Made by a program: the position numbers and the translations under genes. Positions 23,301-33,512 of a stretch of DNA of 64,000 nt are shown here, piece by piece (within the stretch, counting starts at the first letter, position 1; each line of letters starts with the position of its first letter). The stretch covers positions 90,657,447-90,721,446 of the forward strand of contig OX344761.1 in NCBI GenBank assembly GCA_947034895.1, given 5' to 3'. The stretch comes from Rhytidiadelphus loreus. Taxonomy: Eukaryota > Streptophyta > Bryopsida > Hypnales > Hylocomiaceae. The notes below the pieces were generated by a model that was not told where the DNA came from, did not search any database, and saw only the letters and a program-made list of their open reading frames with translations.

Positions 23301-26300
23301 CCATGTTGACAGAACCGTATCAGATGGGAATTCACACGCAGTACCAGCATATCAGAGGCCCCTTCTTCGACAAACCGTGTCAGGAAGGGCGACAGGAAGT
23401 AATAGGAGTAGCTTAGAGGACAACTTGCCGACTGTTGTTATGAATTCTTCTGGGGAGGTGTTCACTTACATGGATGGCTTGATGTCATTAAACGATGCTT
23501 TAACCGAAGGCTTGACTCCTGGTTCAGACTGGTCGGCCCGAGTTGCTGCGTTTACATTTCTCAAGAAACTCCTTCAACAAGGGAGTAAAGGTCTTCAAGA
23601 AGTAAGTCAAAGCTTTGAAAGAGTCATGAGACTGTTCTCTGAGCATCTGGATGATCCTCATCACAAAGTAGCACAGGCTGCTCTTTCTACTCTCGTGGAG
23701 CTGGTGCCAGCATGCCGGAAGTTGTTTGAGACCTACATGGAGAGGATTCTACCACACGTGTTTGCACGACTTGTGGATGCAAAAGAGGTCATTCGACAGC
23801 TCAGCACATCTGCTCTTGAGACGGTGGGGAATACTTACAGTATCGACGCACTTCTGCCTGCTTTACTTCGGTCGTTGGATGAGCAGCGATCTCCGAAGGC
23901 AAAGATGGCCGTTATCGAATTCGCTATAGCTGCATTTGCAAAACTGGCCTTGAATGGAGAAGCATCAGGTGGGAGTGGGCTGCTGAAGCTTTGGCTTGCT
24001 AAACTAGCCCCTCTTGTTCACGACAAGAACGCGAAATTGAAGGAGACGGCTGTGACAGGCCTCATATCCGTGTATTCTCATTTTGAATCACCCATAGTTC
24101 TGAACTTCATTCTTGGATTGTCCATTGAGGAGCAGAGTACTTTGCGACGAGCGCTCAAGCACTATACTCCTCGAATCGAGGTGGATCTTATGATCTTAAT
24201 GCAGAACAGAAGCCAGCGGAGTAAGACAAAGCCTGGTCATGAACGACCTTCCACCTCATCAATACTGGAAGAGAGAGACGAGGACTATATTGAGCAGGTG
24301 TCTCCAACTGGAGAGAGGAATCAGATTGTGGGAGGTTACTCGCCTGTGGCTTTGAGTAATATAGGTCGAAAGTGGGCTCCCACTGCTCAGCCTGACGCAA
24401 TGAACATGGCACATCAGGAAGGTGTAATGTCCTCTATGACTGAGCAGTCTAGACATTCATATCCCCCTTTTCCTTTTGTTGGAGACTCATCTACTCCTTC
24501 CCAAACCAAGGCCAAAGATTCAAGTAATAACGTAAGCAGCAGTGCAGAAATCACTACCTCATGGTTCAATCAAACCCAGGTTCAACAGTCCCTGGGTCTG
24601 GATACTAGGCATAATGTTTCACCCTTAGTTAACTCAGAGGGTGGTAATAACTTGGATTCAGGGCTTGGCATGGTGACCAATTCTGGTAACCTACACTTCA
24701 CCGACTTATCAGCCAACATTCATAACAAAGACGAGGTCGATTTTTACCATCAGAAGATGAATTCAAAGTCTCTGAGTCCGGTACCATCAGATTCCTCAAG
24801 TGGTGTTCTCCAGGTGAGATTGTTTTTGTCAAGATGTTTGGAGTACTTCTATGTTTGACACCGATTTGAGCCAGTGAACTTGTTGGAAGCTTTTGTGCTT
24901 CAGTGCCTTCCAACCTTTCTTGAGTCAATGCTCTTACTAATTAGTTTATCTAAAGTATAACTTGTTTCGTGCACATGGTAAATGCCTTACTATCCATGCT
25001 CCTCGTAGTTATTGCTTTTGAACTTACTTTGCGGTTCTTTCGTGAGTCATTTTTTCAGATGTCAAGCTGGGATGGTGGGAAAGCAATGGCAGTGAAAGAA
25101 AACGCACTTCAGCAACTATTGGAGCTCTCGCATTACAACGATTCTACTACTTGGTCTAAGGTGGGCCGCAATGCTATTTTCTTCTTGCTGATTCTGAGAA
25201 GTAGTTATTGCTGTCTGTTTATGATTTTTAAGAACATCTTCGGTTTTTGAGTCTGTGATTCGGTTATTAGACGATTGGCTTACTCAATGGAATTACTAGA
25301 ACATGTCTGGGCTGATGACGTCTTATTGATGGCCACTTTATATTCGTTCAGGAACTAGTCAGATGTTTTCACATACCCTTCAAGTGCAATGGCGCTGTTC
25401 GTAGGTCTTTCTGACGAGAATGGGGTTTGTTGTGAAGTTCTATAACCAGATTATAACACTGGTGCTGGAGGCTCTGGATGATCCAGAAGCATCAATTAGA
25501 GAGCTTGCTGCATCAGTCATGCTTGAGATGCTCAAAAATCAGGTTTGTCTGACATAATCCCAGTCTAATTTGTTGAACTCCGAAGTTTAGTTGGTGATTG
25601 CGTCTCAATCCTTCACTTGATATTTCCCTTTCCATCTCAGGGCCTTTAACCTACAAGATAGAGCATGCCTATCGCTTATTCTAACTAGGCTTTGATTGAG
25701 TGCAGTCGTTATGGCTTTGATTTTATTTATTCATTTTCATGTCCTATTTAGTTCAAGCGTGCTCTACCCTTAGTTCATTGCAGCAAATTAATAATTGCAA
25801 TGGTAGTCATGCTCAGTCCATTTCAGGCATTTTCCAAATTCTCTTCTGACGCAATCTCACTTTTTTAATGCAGAAAGACAGACTAGACAAGGATACTGAA
25901 GTTTTGCTAGAGAAACTTTTACAGTCAGCTAGAGACACTGACCCTAAGGTAACATGATTCTCAAGAGTCCTGGCTCATCCTGTTTGGCATAAATGTGGCT
26001 GGCTGATGCATGCGAAGGTTTTCTCTGCATCATGTAGATGTTTTTTAAATGTGGAACTGACTGTACAAGGTTCTCATCCAATACGTGGCTTTCATATGAG
26101 ATACATTTACTGAATAAGATGTTGAAGAGTATGGAATTGGAATCATATAGTTCAACTCTGAACTGATAAGCTCTAGAGACAGTCAGATGCTCACATGCAT
26201 ATGAAATGCAGGTGAGTGCTGCGGCTGATCTTTGCTTGAATACTGTTTTGACGGAGCTAGACACCTATCGATGCCTTTCGGTAAGTTTTTCGTACCATGC

Positions 26301-27554
26301 GCATGACACTGCAGACTTTTTTCCATGTCTTTGACCGAGTGCTTTGTATCGTCCTTTGTATCGTCTATTAAAGTGTCTTTCATATTCGGCAGGTTGTTGT
26401 ACCACTTTTGGTGTCCGAAAACGAGAAGACGTTGGTGACTTGCATCAGCTGCCTGACCAAAGTACGTTTTTCCTTTTACTTGCAGTTTGTATCGTCACAA
26501 TTTTCTGAAATTCTCATGCCTTCCTTAAAAGAGCGGATTGGGAATGAGAGATGCTAGAGTTCTATATATGGGTTACTTCCTGATATGGTCACTCAATGTA
26601 ATGCAAGATTAAGCCAAGAACTTTCTTATGTTTCGAAAGTACATTTTGTTTGAAGCTGGCACACTTTTCACTCCCAATACCTAGTCGTCTTCACTAAACT
26701 CTCAGCGTGTTGTTTAAAATGTGAGTTATGCTTATACTGCATCATATCTGCTCACGTCATTATTTTCGCCTTTGCAGCTCGTAAGCAGGCTTCCTCCAGA
26801 GGAATTAATGTCGAAGCTAAATTCTTTCTTGCCAATGCTCTTTGATGCCTTCGGGCATCAGGATGCAGATGTTCGAAAGGTTTGAAACCTGTCTCTCGTC
26901 TGTGATTGGTGTGAAAGCATGAAAAGTCAACTTTTCTGATACTGTTACTTTGTATTCTTTTGTACTGTAATTCCACTGCTTGATTTCTTTTGATGCTGGA
27001 AGAAACTCCTTCAATTTGATAAAGCCTAAAGTACCTTCCTCTAGACTGGAAGAAAGCGTTATAGTCAACAATTGTGAAGTTGCGATGTGTCCAGTATAAC
27101 TCACAAGTTGTCAGTTAAAATGTGAGTTATACTCACTTGAAGGTTATTATCAAATTGATGCTGTTTGATCTTGGATTTGGTTCTGCAGACTGTGGTTTTC
27201 TGTTTGGTGGAGATACATATCGTTTTGGGCAATTCATTTGATCCATATCTTGGAAGTCTTAGCAGCACACAGCGACGATTAGTCACCATCTACTCAAATC
27301 GCATTTCCCAGGTGCTCCACGACTTTCTAATTTTTGTGTTTCAGTATTGACGTTTTGATATCGAGTGTCTTTCGTTAGTATCATCAGAATCGCAGTGCTT
27401 TCAAAAATCCATGTCTGAGTGGAGTGGTGTTGATGTTCAACTCAAACACCCTTCACTTGTTCTGCTTGTTGATGCTTTAACCATTGTACTGAGCGAAACT
27501 GTTTTGGACCAGGCAAGAAAGGGGTCAGCCTCACCACCAACACAGCCGCTCTAA
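17341..27554 (+). CDS. CLASP: CLASP microtubule-associated protein (CLIP-associated)
   Basis: Plant CLASP binds and stabilises cortical and spindle microtubules through TOG/HEAT domains. Twenty-two exons: 17341-17673, 18302-18457, 18873-18935, 19323-19391, 19732-19975, 20135-20296, 20624-20721, 20919-20993, 21137-21205, 21581-21666, 21827-21944, 22146-22244, 22373-22760, 22904-24813, 25059-25160, 25438-25542, 25874-25948, 26212-26280, 26393-26461, 26778-26879, 27189-27311, 27513-27554. Total 4557 nt, 1518 residues, slightly longer than the roughly 1.44-kb-residue seed-plant protein. First TOG region about 1-207 (starts MEEALVQLQAKDTKERM), second about 300-520, a Ser/basic linker about 525-860, third HEAT/TOG block about 870-1060 (DDPHHKVAQAALSTL), C-terminal CLASP domain about 1290-1505 ending RLVTIYSNRISQ. 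The start ATG has a good ACCATGG context. All exons join in frame with GT-AG sites. Confidence 0.95.
20043..20090. repeat. 48-bp near-perfect palindrome in CLASP intron 5
   Basis: CCTTGTGTATCATCAGTGTA and its complement flank a short centre (GCAATTGT). Across 24 pairs I find one mismatch, which would be a G-U pair in RNA. It lies in the intron between exons 5 and 6. Confidence 0.9.
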
Positions 27555-28121
27555 GTCCACCTTGCCCGGCAATCCTCAGAGAAAATCAAATTTGAAACTT
27601 TACATGACATAGGAAATAGTTTCTATGTTGGCATGGGTAGATGCGCAGTACCTTTCTTCTTGACGAACAAGCACCTTTGGCCTCCTAATCCAAGCTAACC
27701 TGCACCTGTACTTTTTATGTTTGACTTTATTGATTTGCACCTGAAGCTGAAGTGCTGAAGCTTACTCAAGCTCTGGTTGAGTAGTCAGGGCTTTGACTTC
27801 AATTCGCCGTCTGAATACTAAAGCTAGCAGGTCGGCAGACAGAATAGAATACCCTGAGTTATTGTAAACACCCACATGAATGGAAATGGACCTGTTCCCT
27901 GATTTGCGACTCGTATTTCTGTGAAGTGACTGCCTTTTGAAGGAGTTCCATGAAGTGTGCACAGCTGGTAGAGTATGTGTCGTAGACCATGTTCATCCGT
28001 TACTCCATTACCTTTGTAAGGTGCTGATAGGATTAGACTGACATGCTTGTGTCATGTGCCATGATTTGCACATGGTTATATTTTGAAGTGCCCTATGCCG
28101 TTGCCACAGCCCAATTTATTA
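27555..28121. other. CLASP 3' flank
   Basis: Likely 3' UTR followed by intergenic DNA. No clear AATAAA was seen, and no other gene was recognised before the mariner-type terminus at 28122. Confidence 0.5.
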
Positions 28122-28680
28122 CTCCCTCCGTCCCAAAATGATCTTCCTGTTAGACAAAATGGTCTAGATTAAGGTAAAAAAAAACTTTTTTTCAAATTTT
28201 TTTTCATGTGTATGAAGAGTTGGTTGCACTCTTACAGCCTTCCAAATTTGAGTTATAAATTCCTTTTGAAAGTGTGTTATTTGAGCATCTGAAAATTGGA
28301 TTTTGAGTGCTTTTTTGAGAAACACCGCTGGCCAATCATTCTGGCAGTTCCCGCGTTGTGTGTTGCTTTTCCCGCGGTAGCGCTGTCCACGTTGGAAGTC
28401 CAAGTTGGAATTGTAGCTTGGCCCACATCATTATTGCTCTTGTCTGCCATTTGTGTAGGCCCGGAGCTGCGGAGCACTTTCATGATTTCCGAACTTGTTG
28501 CCGGAGATTCGCCTATCGCCTTGAATTCGTCCTTTCAAAATACTCCGTAGGAATTTGGCAGGCGGCAAGTCACCTACTAGCTTCCTGTTTAACTCCCTTT
28601 TTTGTTCGAAGATTGAAGGAATTCAAAGTCAGTATTTGCGACCCGATCATCAACTTCATTACACTAGTTAGCACCACAAA

Positions 28681-28740
28681 ACACTAAGCGGTGATCCTTC
28701 AGTGACGAAAACACTAAGCGGTGATCCTTCAGTGACGAAG
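28681..28740 (+). repeat. Two perfect tandem copies of a 30-bp unit
   Basis: The unit starts ACACTAAGCGGTGATCCTTC and occurs at 28681-28710 and 28711-28740. The copies are identical apart from the last base, consistent with a recent duplication. Confidence 0.85.
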
Positions 28741-28810
28741 CTCGGTTAGCAACAGTATCGTAAGATCATACTAATGGGCTCCCCAAGGTGGCATTTCATG
28801 TACTTGGCAA

Positions 28811-30239
28811 ATGGACAACTTACTGAAAGACGCTGAGTTAGTTTTCCACAATTTTCAGAGACTGAGCACTATGGACAATGCGGAAAACTCCACTCCCACA
28901 GCAAATCTTATTAGCAAGACTAGAGTGAGCGTCTCGGATTTGGATCTTCCCAAATTAAACAGTTGTAACCTTGAGTTCTCCCTCCCTCCTAATAGTCTGC
29001 ACCAATCAGAAGCAATGTGCTTGTAGTAAGTTATTCTCTGTTGCTGTCGTTGTGATATTCCATTCTTTTAATCGCCTGTGCTTGGTTTACATACTGAACC
29101 AACCAAGATCGAGCTGGAGGAGCTCACGTTAGTACAAACATACTAAACAACTAGGATCAAGTTATGGAGTTTTTTTTTCTTACTAAGTTCATTTACTGAT
29201 GGGATCAATGAGGACTAAACAACTGCTAGACCGGAATTTAGCATCAGATCAGTGAGGACTGAGCAACTAGTGGAATTCAACATCGATGTCAAGCGCCCGT
29301 CCCCCTCCACCTTGCTCAATCAACAAGCACAAGTGTTCAAAGCCAAGCATCCAGCGGGAGTATGGCGCAATAAATCGAGCAAGTCATCCAACTCCAGTAC
29401 AAGTCGAGCTATTTCAGATGGCAAACGTGGTTTCCTGCCATGGATGGCCAAGGTTGTACACGTGTTCCTGAGCACAAAGCAGAACCTTGAGTTGGAATCC
29501 TTCGTGCAAAGGAAAGTCACAGCAACGAATTCAAAGTGCAGAGATTGAGGCCAAGACTCGTACGAAGTGGGGATCGATACGGTGCATAATCTCCCTGCAG
29601 AAATCGACGTGGTGTGTACTCAGTAGACTCGAAGTCTAGCAGTACCTAGTGTAGATGGGCTTGAATGCGATTTTTCTTTCAAAGATTTTGCAAGTTATTC
29701 TGTCCATGAACAAGATGAATTAAAATGCTGAATTAACCTTTACCTCAAAGCAACATGAAACTGATTGGCTTTCTTTCGCTCCCAAAGCATTCATCTTAAG
29801 TCCGTTATTAAAATCCTTGCTCCTTCTAAGACATCAAGATATCATTGTGTCCTAATTTAAATCATTTTGTCACCAAAAAAAAGCAGCAACGTAGTGGATC
29901 CTCGAGTGGATCATTTTTCTCCTCAATGGACCAAGGGCTCAATGTACCAATGCATAGTTTCTCGGTGCTACTCAGTTCTTGTAACTTCTCAACCTGAAGT
30001 GATGTCCCCGTTGATCGTGAAGGCCAAACTCACTTTCAAAAGAGACATTGCAGTCTCCACTTTTATTTGCAACAAAGGATTTCCCATTCGATGAGTACTA
30101 TTCTAGCCAATCTTGCACACGACAAACGCAAAGAAAATTGAAGTCACATGTTCTCTTACTGCATCGCTTTTGCTCTAAGATAGGAAGCAGCTTAAGACGT
30201 CATTCTCCTGCAGAAGGAAGGCCAACCGGTATTTTCTAA
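28811..30239 (+). other. GC-richer non-repetitive stretch with unrecognised short ORFs
   Basis: Frames at 28811-29026 (71 aa, ATG), 29252-29548 (98 aa) and 29867-30094 are longer and more balanced in composition than their surroundings. None resembles a family I know. Their codons do not join into one frame. This could be captured host DNA inside the candidate mariner element or remains of an old gene. No function is proposed. Confidence 0.3.
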
Positions 30240-30456
30240 ATAGCAGACCAAGTATCCCTAATCCTTTGGCTTTTCCGAACGGTGGTCCAATAGCCACCTG
30301 ACAAATGTGGCATCAGTCCTGCGTTGTTGAATCAGCTTCAATCAACTTCATCACTGCCGCGTCTTCTCTGCCTAGTTTAGTCCTAATGGTGCCGCGTTAA
30401 TTGAAATCAGTGACTCCTCATCAGAATTAACGCAGTTTTACAAATTCGACATGGAG

Positions 30457-30464
30457 TATATAAG
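30457..30464 (+). promoter_or_regulatory. TATA-box-like motif TATATAAG
   Basis: A TATATAAG with TCACAATCACA about 30 bp downstream has the spacing of a plant core promoter. It lies about 320 bp upstream of the NDPK-like exon. No transcript evidence is available here. Confidence 0.25.
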
Positions 30465-30786
30465 TCATCTCACAATCACAGTAGCAAGGCAAGAAGGACT
30501 AGCTACATATGCATTCTAGAGTATGAGTATTTATCCAACTTTTTTTTCTTCTGTTTGTTTGAGATTTTCATTCAATTGATAATGTAGCCTTCATGCGCCC
30601 TTTTCTTGTGATGAAGTAACTGTAAAGAATGTGCCGATAGTTTATGTGATGGAATTCTTTTATCTCCTGCACGTTTTATTCTTCTTGTCACAAAGTGGTT
30701 GTTTACGTATCATGTTTGATTTTATCCATGGAGTGCATCTCGATCACTTACATAATTACATTTTGGAAAACAAATTGTATGTGCAG

Positions 30787-30835
30787 ATTGGAGACGTCAT
30801 CACCAAGTTTGAAAAGAAAGGATTCTTCCTGAAAG
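30787..30835 (+). pseudogene. Lone nucleoside-diphosphate-kinase-like exon
   Basis: Preceded by TATGTGCAG and followed by GTATTG, the 49-nt segment encodes IGDVITKFEKKGFFLKG when the last codon is completed by the next exon. This resembles the conserved NDPK stretch that follows the KPDGVQRG motif (V/IGDIISRFEKKGFxLKG). I found neither the preceding KPDGVQRG exon nor the following exons with the active-site His in the neighbourhood. It is therefore best read as a captured or abandoned exon with intact splice sites. The match is short, so chance or a different kinase-like gene cannot be excluded. Confidence 0.5.
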
Positions 30836-31429
30836 GTATTGAATCGGGTTTTTTTTCCTAATGATGGTTTTGCTTGTCTGTACATATCAATGAAAACACT
30901 TCTTCTCATAACTTTTATGGAGCACTACAGTAGTGCAATTTTCTCATTATATGACCTCAATAGTTGTAGAAAGAAAGAATTTAAAGAGTTTTGGTATTCT
31001 TCCCGAATTTAGACCTTGACCTCTGTAGTTTTTTCTCCATAATCAAGTCATTTATGCACTTGACATACACATGTAGTGGACTTGGAATGTTCGTTTTGTC
31101 AAGACTGCTTGTCCTGGTGAAAGACCCTGATTTATTTTTTGTACGATAGAAATGAAATCAGTACTGAAATTAGAGTTTGGAATAATTCTTACTAAAAAAA
31201 CTAGTGAAGTGAATAACCCGAGTTCAAGAGACGTCGACTATGAAGTCATTACGGAGATTAGGAGTACCTGGTTCTTACTTCATCTGCTCTCCTGATCTTG
31301 ATCTCGTCTCTTTAATGTGGCTCTTCATCTGGTCTTTTGATCTGGTCTTTTCATTAGGTGTAGCTAGGTCTCTTGATCTGCTAGGTGGTGGGTGGTATGA
31401 GGTTATTTTAATGCTGATGAATAGATGGA

Positions 31430-31725
31430 AGATGGTGTGCACCCACAAACCCTCCACTTCTGACCATCGTGTCCACTTACTATTTTTAGAATGCTTAAAT
31501 TTTCTTATTTTCCTATTGGCAAAGGAAAGGAGGTTCCAACGCACCAAAGAACGTGATTTGAATACTGTATGCAAAAGTTATAAAGGGTCGAAGTTTCATT
31601 TTGTAGATGTTCTGCATATTGATTTTGGGCATACAAATAGAGTGATGATGGAATATTTGCTTATGGAAAGGTTTAGAATTTTTTGCTTCATTAATCAAAT
31701 TTCAATATTGCTACTACCTACATGC
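31430..31725 (+). repeat. Partial family B MITE
   Basis: The blocks TTCCTATTGGCAAAGGAAAG and GAGGTTCCAACGCACC, followed by an ACTGTATGCAAAAGTTATAA run, match the family B copies near 15 kb. The left terminus is not preserved and the limits are approximate. Confidence 0.5.
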
Positions 31726-31799
31726 AAGGAGGCAGACAAGTGACGTGCTCAGAGTTGACCGCTAGCTAGTCAGAATAAACAACCTTCACATAATAGGTT

Positions 31800-32134
31800 G
31801 CCAATGTCATGTTGACCTCATTTTTGCCCACCTAGGAGCCAAAACTGGATTTTGGGGAGTTGAAGGTCCTTGAAATATTTTTCAGTAAATTTACCTTGAG
31901 AAACAAGTGGAATTGACATCTAATCCAAGCCGTTTCATATTTTTTGGAGCTTTGTGGAATTAGTTGTGAAATTCTGAAGTTGAAATGGCATAAGGCTCTA
32001 AAATCACCCACCTATTGAAATTTACATTGCTTGTACTTTGCTAAAGGCTTCATCAAAGTAAAATGTACACATAGTGTACATTTGAGAAGGTGGGCAACTT
32101 TAGAGCATGTGCGCTTTTATAACCTCCTACCTCA
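31800..32134 (-). mobile_element. Family A MITE, reverse orientation
   Basis: Reverse complement of the other family A copies. It ends CCTCCTACCT at about 32123-32132 and contains the internal hairpin CACCCACCTATTGAAATTTA / TACATTTGAGAAGGTGGGCA (about 32008-32095). It sits about 40 bp upstream of the mariner transposase start, inside the candidate mariner element. Confidence 0.7.
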
Positions 32135-32174
32135 AAGTCCCTCATTCTCAAGGTCATTTTAATCTTGTGCAGAA

Positions 32175-33512
32175 ATGGAGGGCCAACTACACCCTGGCGT
32201 TGTTCTCCCAATCAAAAAGGCAAATATGACTGAAACGGAACGTCGATCATGTTATGAATTTTTACTAGCCCAAAGTACCAATGGAACCTTGAAGAAAGGA
32301 TCAATTACAACTGCAGCCCACCGATTCGGATTTACTACTCGAACAATTAGCAGTGTCTGGGCAAGGGGGCAAGGATCCATATCGAATGGGAGCAACTTTG
32401 GAGACGTTTCTTCTCGTATTAAAGGAAGTTCGGGGCGGAAGAGGAAGGAGATCAATGCAGCTAGTGTCAAAGACATTCCATTGAGGCAACGTAAAAACAT
32501 TCGATCCTTGGCATTTGCCATGAATGTTTTCAAATCAACTGTACATCGCCGCATAAAGGAGGGGAAACTTTACCGCCATTCGAGTGCGTTGAAACCGTTC
32601 CTCACTGAAGCAAATAAGAAATCCCGACTTGAATACGCGTTGTCCATGATTGAACCATCATCCTTGAACACGGAGTTGCCAACATTCAAGGGTTCATTCG
32701 ATCGTGTTCATATTGATGAGAAATGGTTTTATCTCACTGAGGAAAGCGGTAGCTTCTACCTTGTGCCTGATGAAGAAGAGCCACAACGTACTGCTAAAAG
32801 TAAGTGCTTCATTCTTAAGGTGATGTTCCTTGCCGTTGTTGCGCGCCCCCGCTTTGATTATTTGAGGAATTCATATTTCAATGGCAAGATTGGAATATAT
32901 CCTCTTGTATTTCAGGAACCCGCCAAATGATCTAGCAAGAATCGTCCAGTTGGTACAATGGAGACAAAACCAATTGCGGCAATCACAAAAGAGGTCACAA
33001 AACGGATTTTGATAGAGAAGGTGTTTCCAGACATCAAGTCAATTTGGCCAAGAAGCTCAGAACCAGGACCAATTGAAGTCTTCGTTCAACAGGATAATGC
33101 AAAACCACATCCAAGTCCAGAGGATCCAATTCTAATTGATGAGGGTGATAAGGATGGATTCAAGATCCGTTTGGTGTGCCAACCACCAAACAGTCCAGAT
33201 ACTAATGTACTAGACCTTGGATTCTTTCGGGCCATTCAATCACTTCAACATCAAAAAGCGCCTAGTATGATTGATGAACCGGTCACTGCAGTAGTTGCTT
33301 CGTTCAATGAGATGGAGAAAGAAAAATTGAATGATGTCTTTCTTTCTCTTCAAAATTGCCTCATTAGTATAATGAAAGTTTATGGTGGCAACAACTACAA
33401 GCTCCCTCATATGGGCAAAGCAAGATTAGCAAGGCTAAGTCGCCTTCTTGTAAATCTAGAATGTCCTACCGACATCTTACAAGGTGCCCTAGATGCTATA
33501 CGTGACATGTAG
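32175..33512 (+). pseudogene. Mariner-like transposase (DD39D) with one in-frame stop
   Basis: Cut-and-paste DNA transposase of the plant mariner-like family, 446 codons including one internal TGA at 32928-32930 (codon 252). It has an N-terminal helix-turn-helix region at about 40-135. The catalytic triad is complete: D181 in HIDEKWFY, D307 in FVQQDNAKPH, and D347 in NVLDLGFF, with 39 residues between the last two. GCC-AAA-TGA-TCT sits where the family usually has A-K-R-S-S, so the stop is most simply a CGA-to-TGA change at a CpG. The remaining frame, from 32931 to the stop at 33510, is open. ATG at 32175 follows a TTGTGCAG acceptor-like site, so a 5' UTR intron is likely. Length is normal for the family, so this is a recently broken copy. 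Confidence 0.88.

Noticed and set aside
28296..28687. 84- and 109-codon frames with a hydrophobic run
   Set aside because: Overlapping frames, the first without an ATG, with no family match. Kept only as part of the unusual island discussed.
31240..31743. 167-codon frame
   Set aside because: Built from a TGATCT/CTTGATC low-complexity stretch and a family B MITE.
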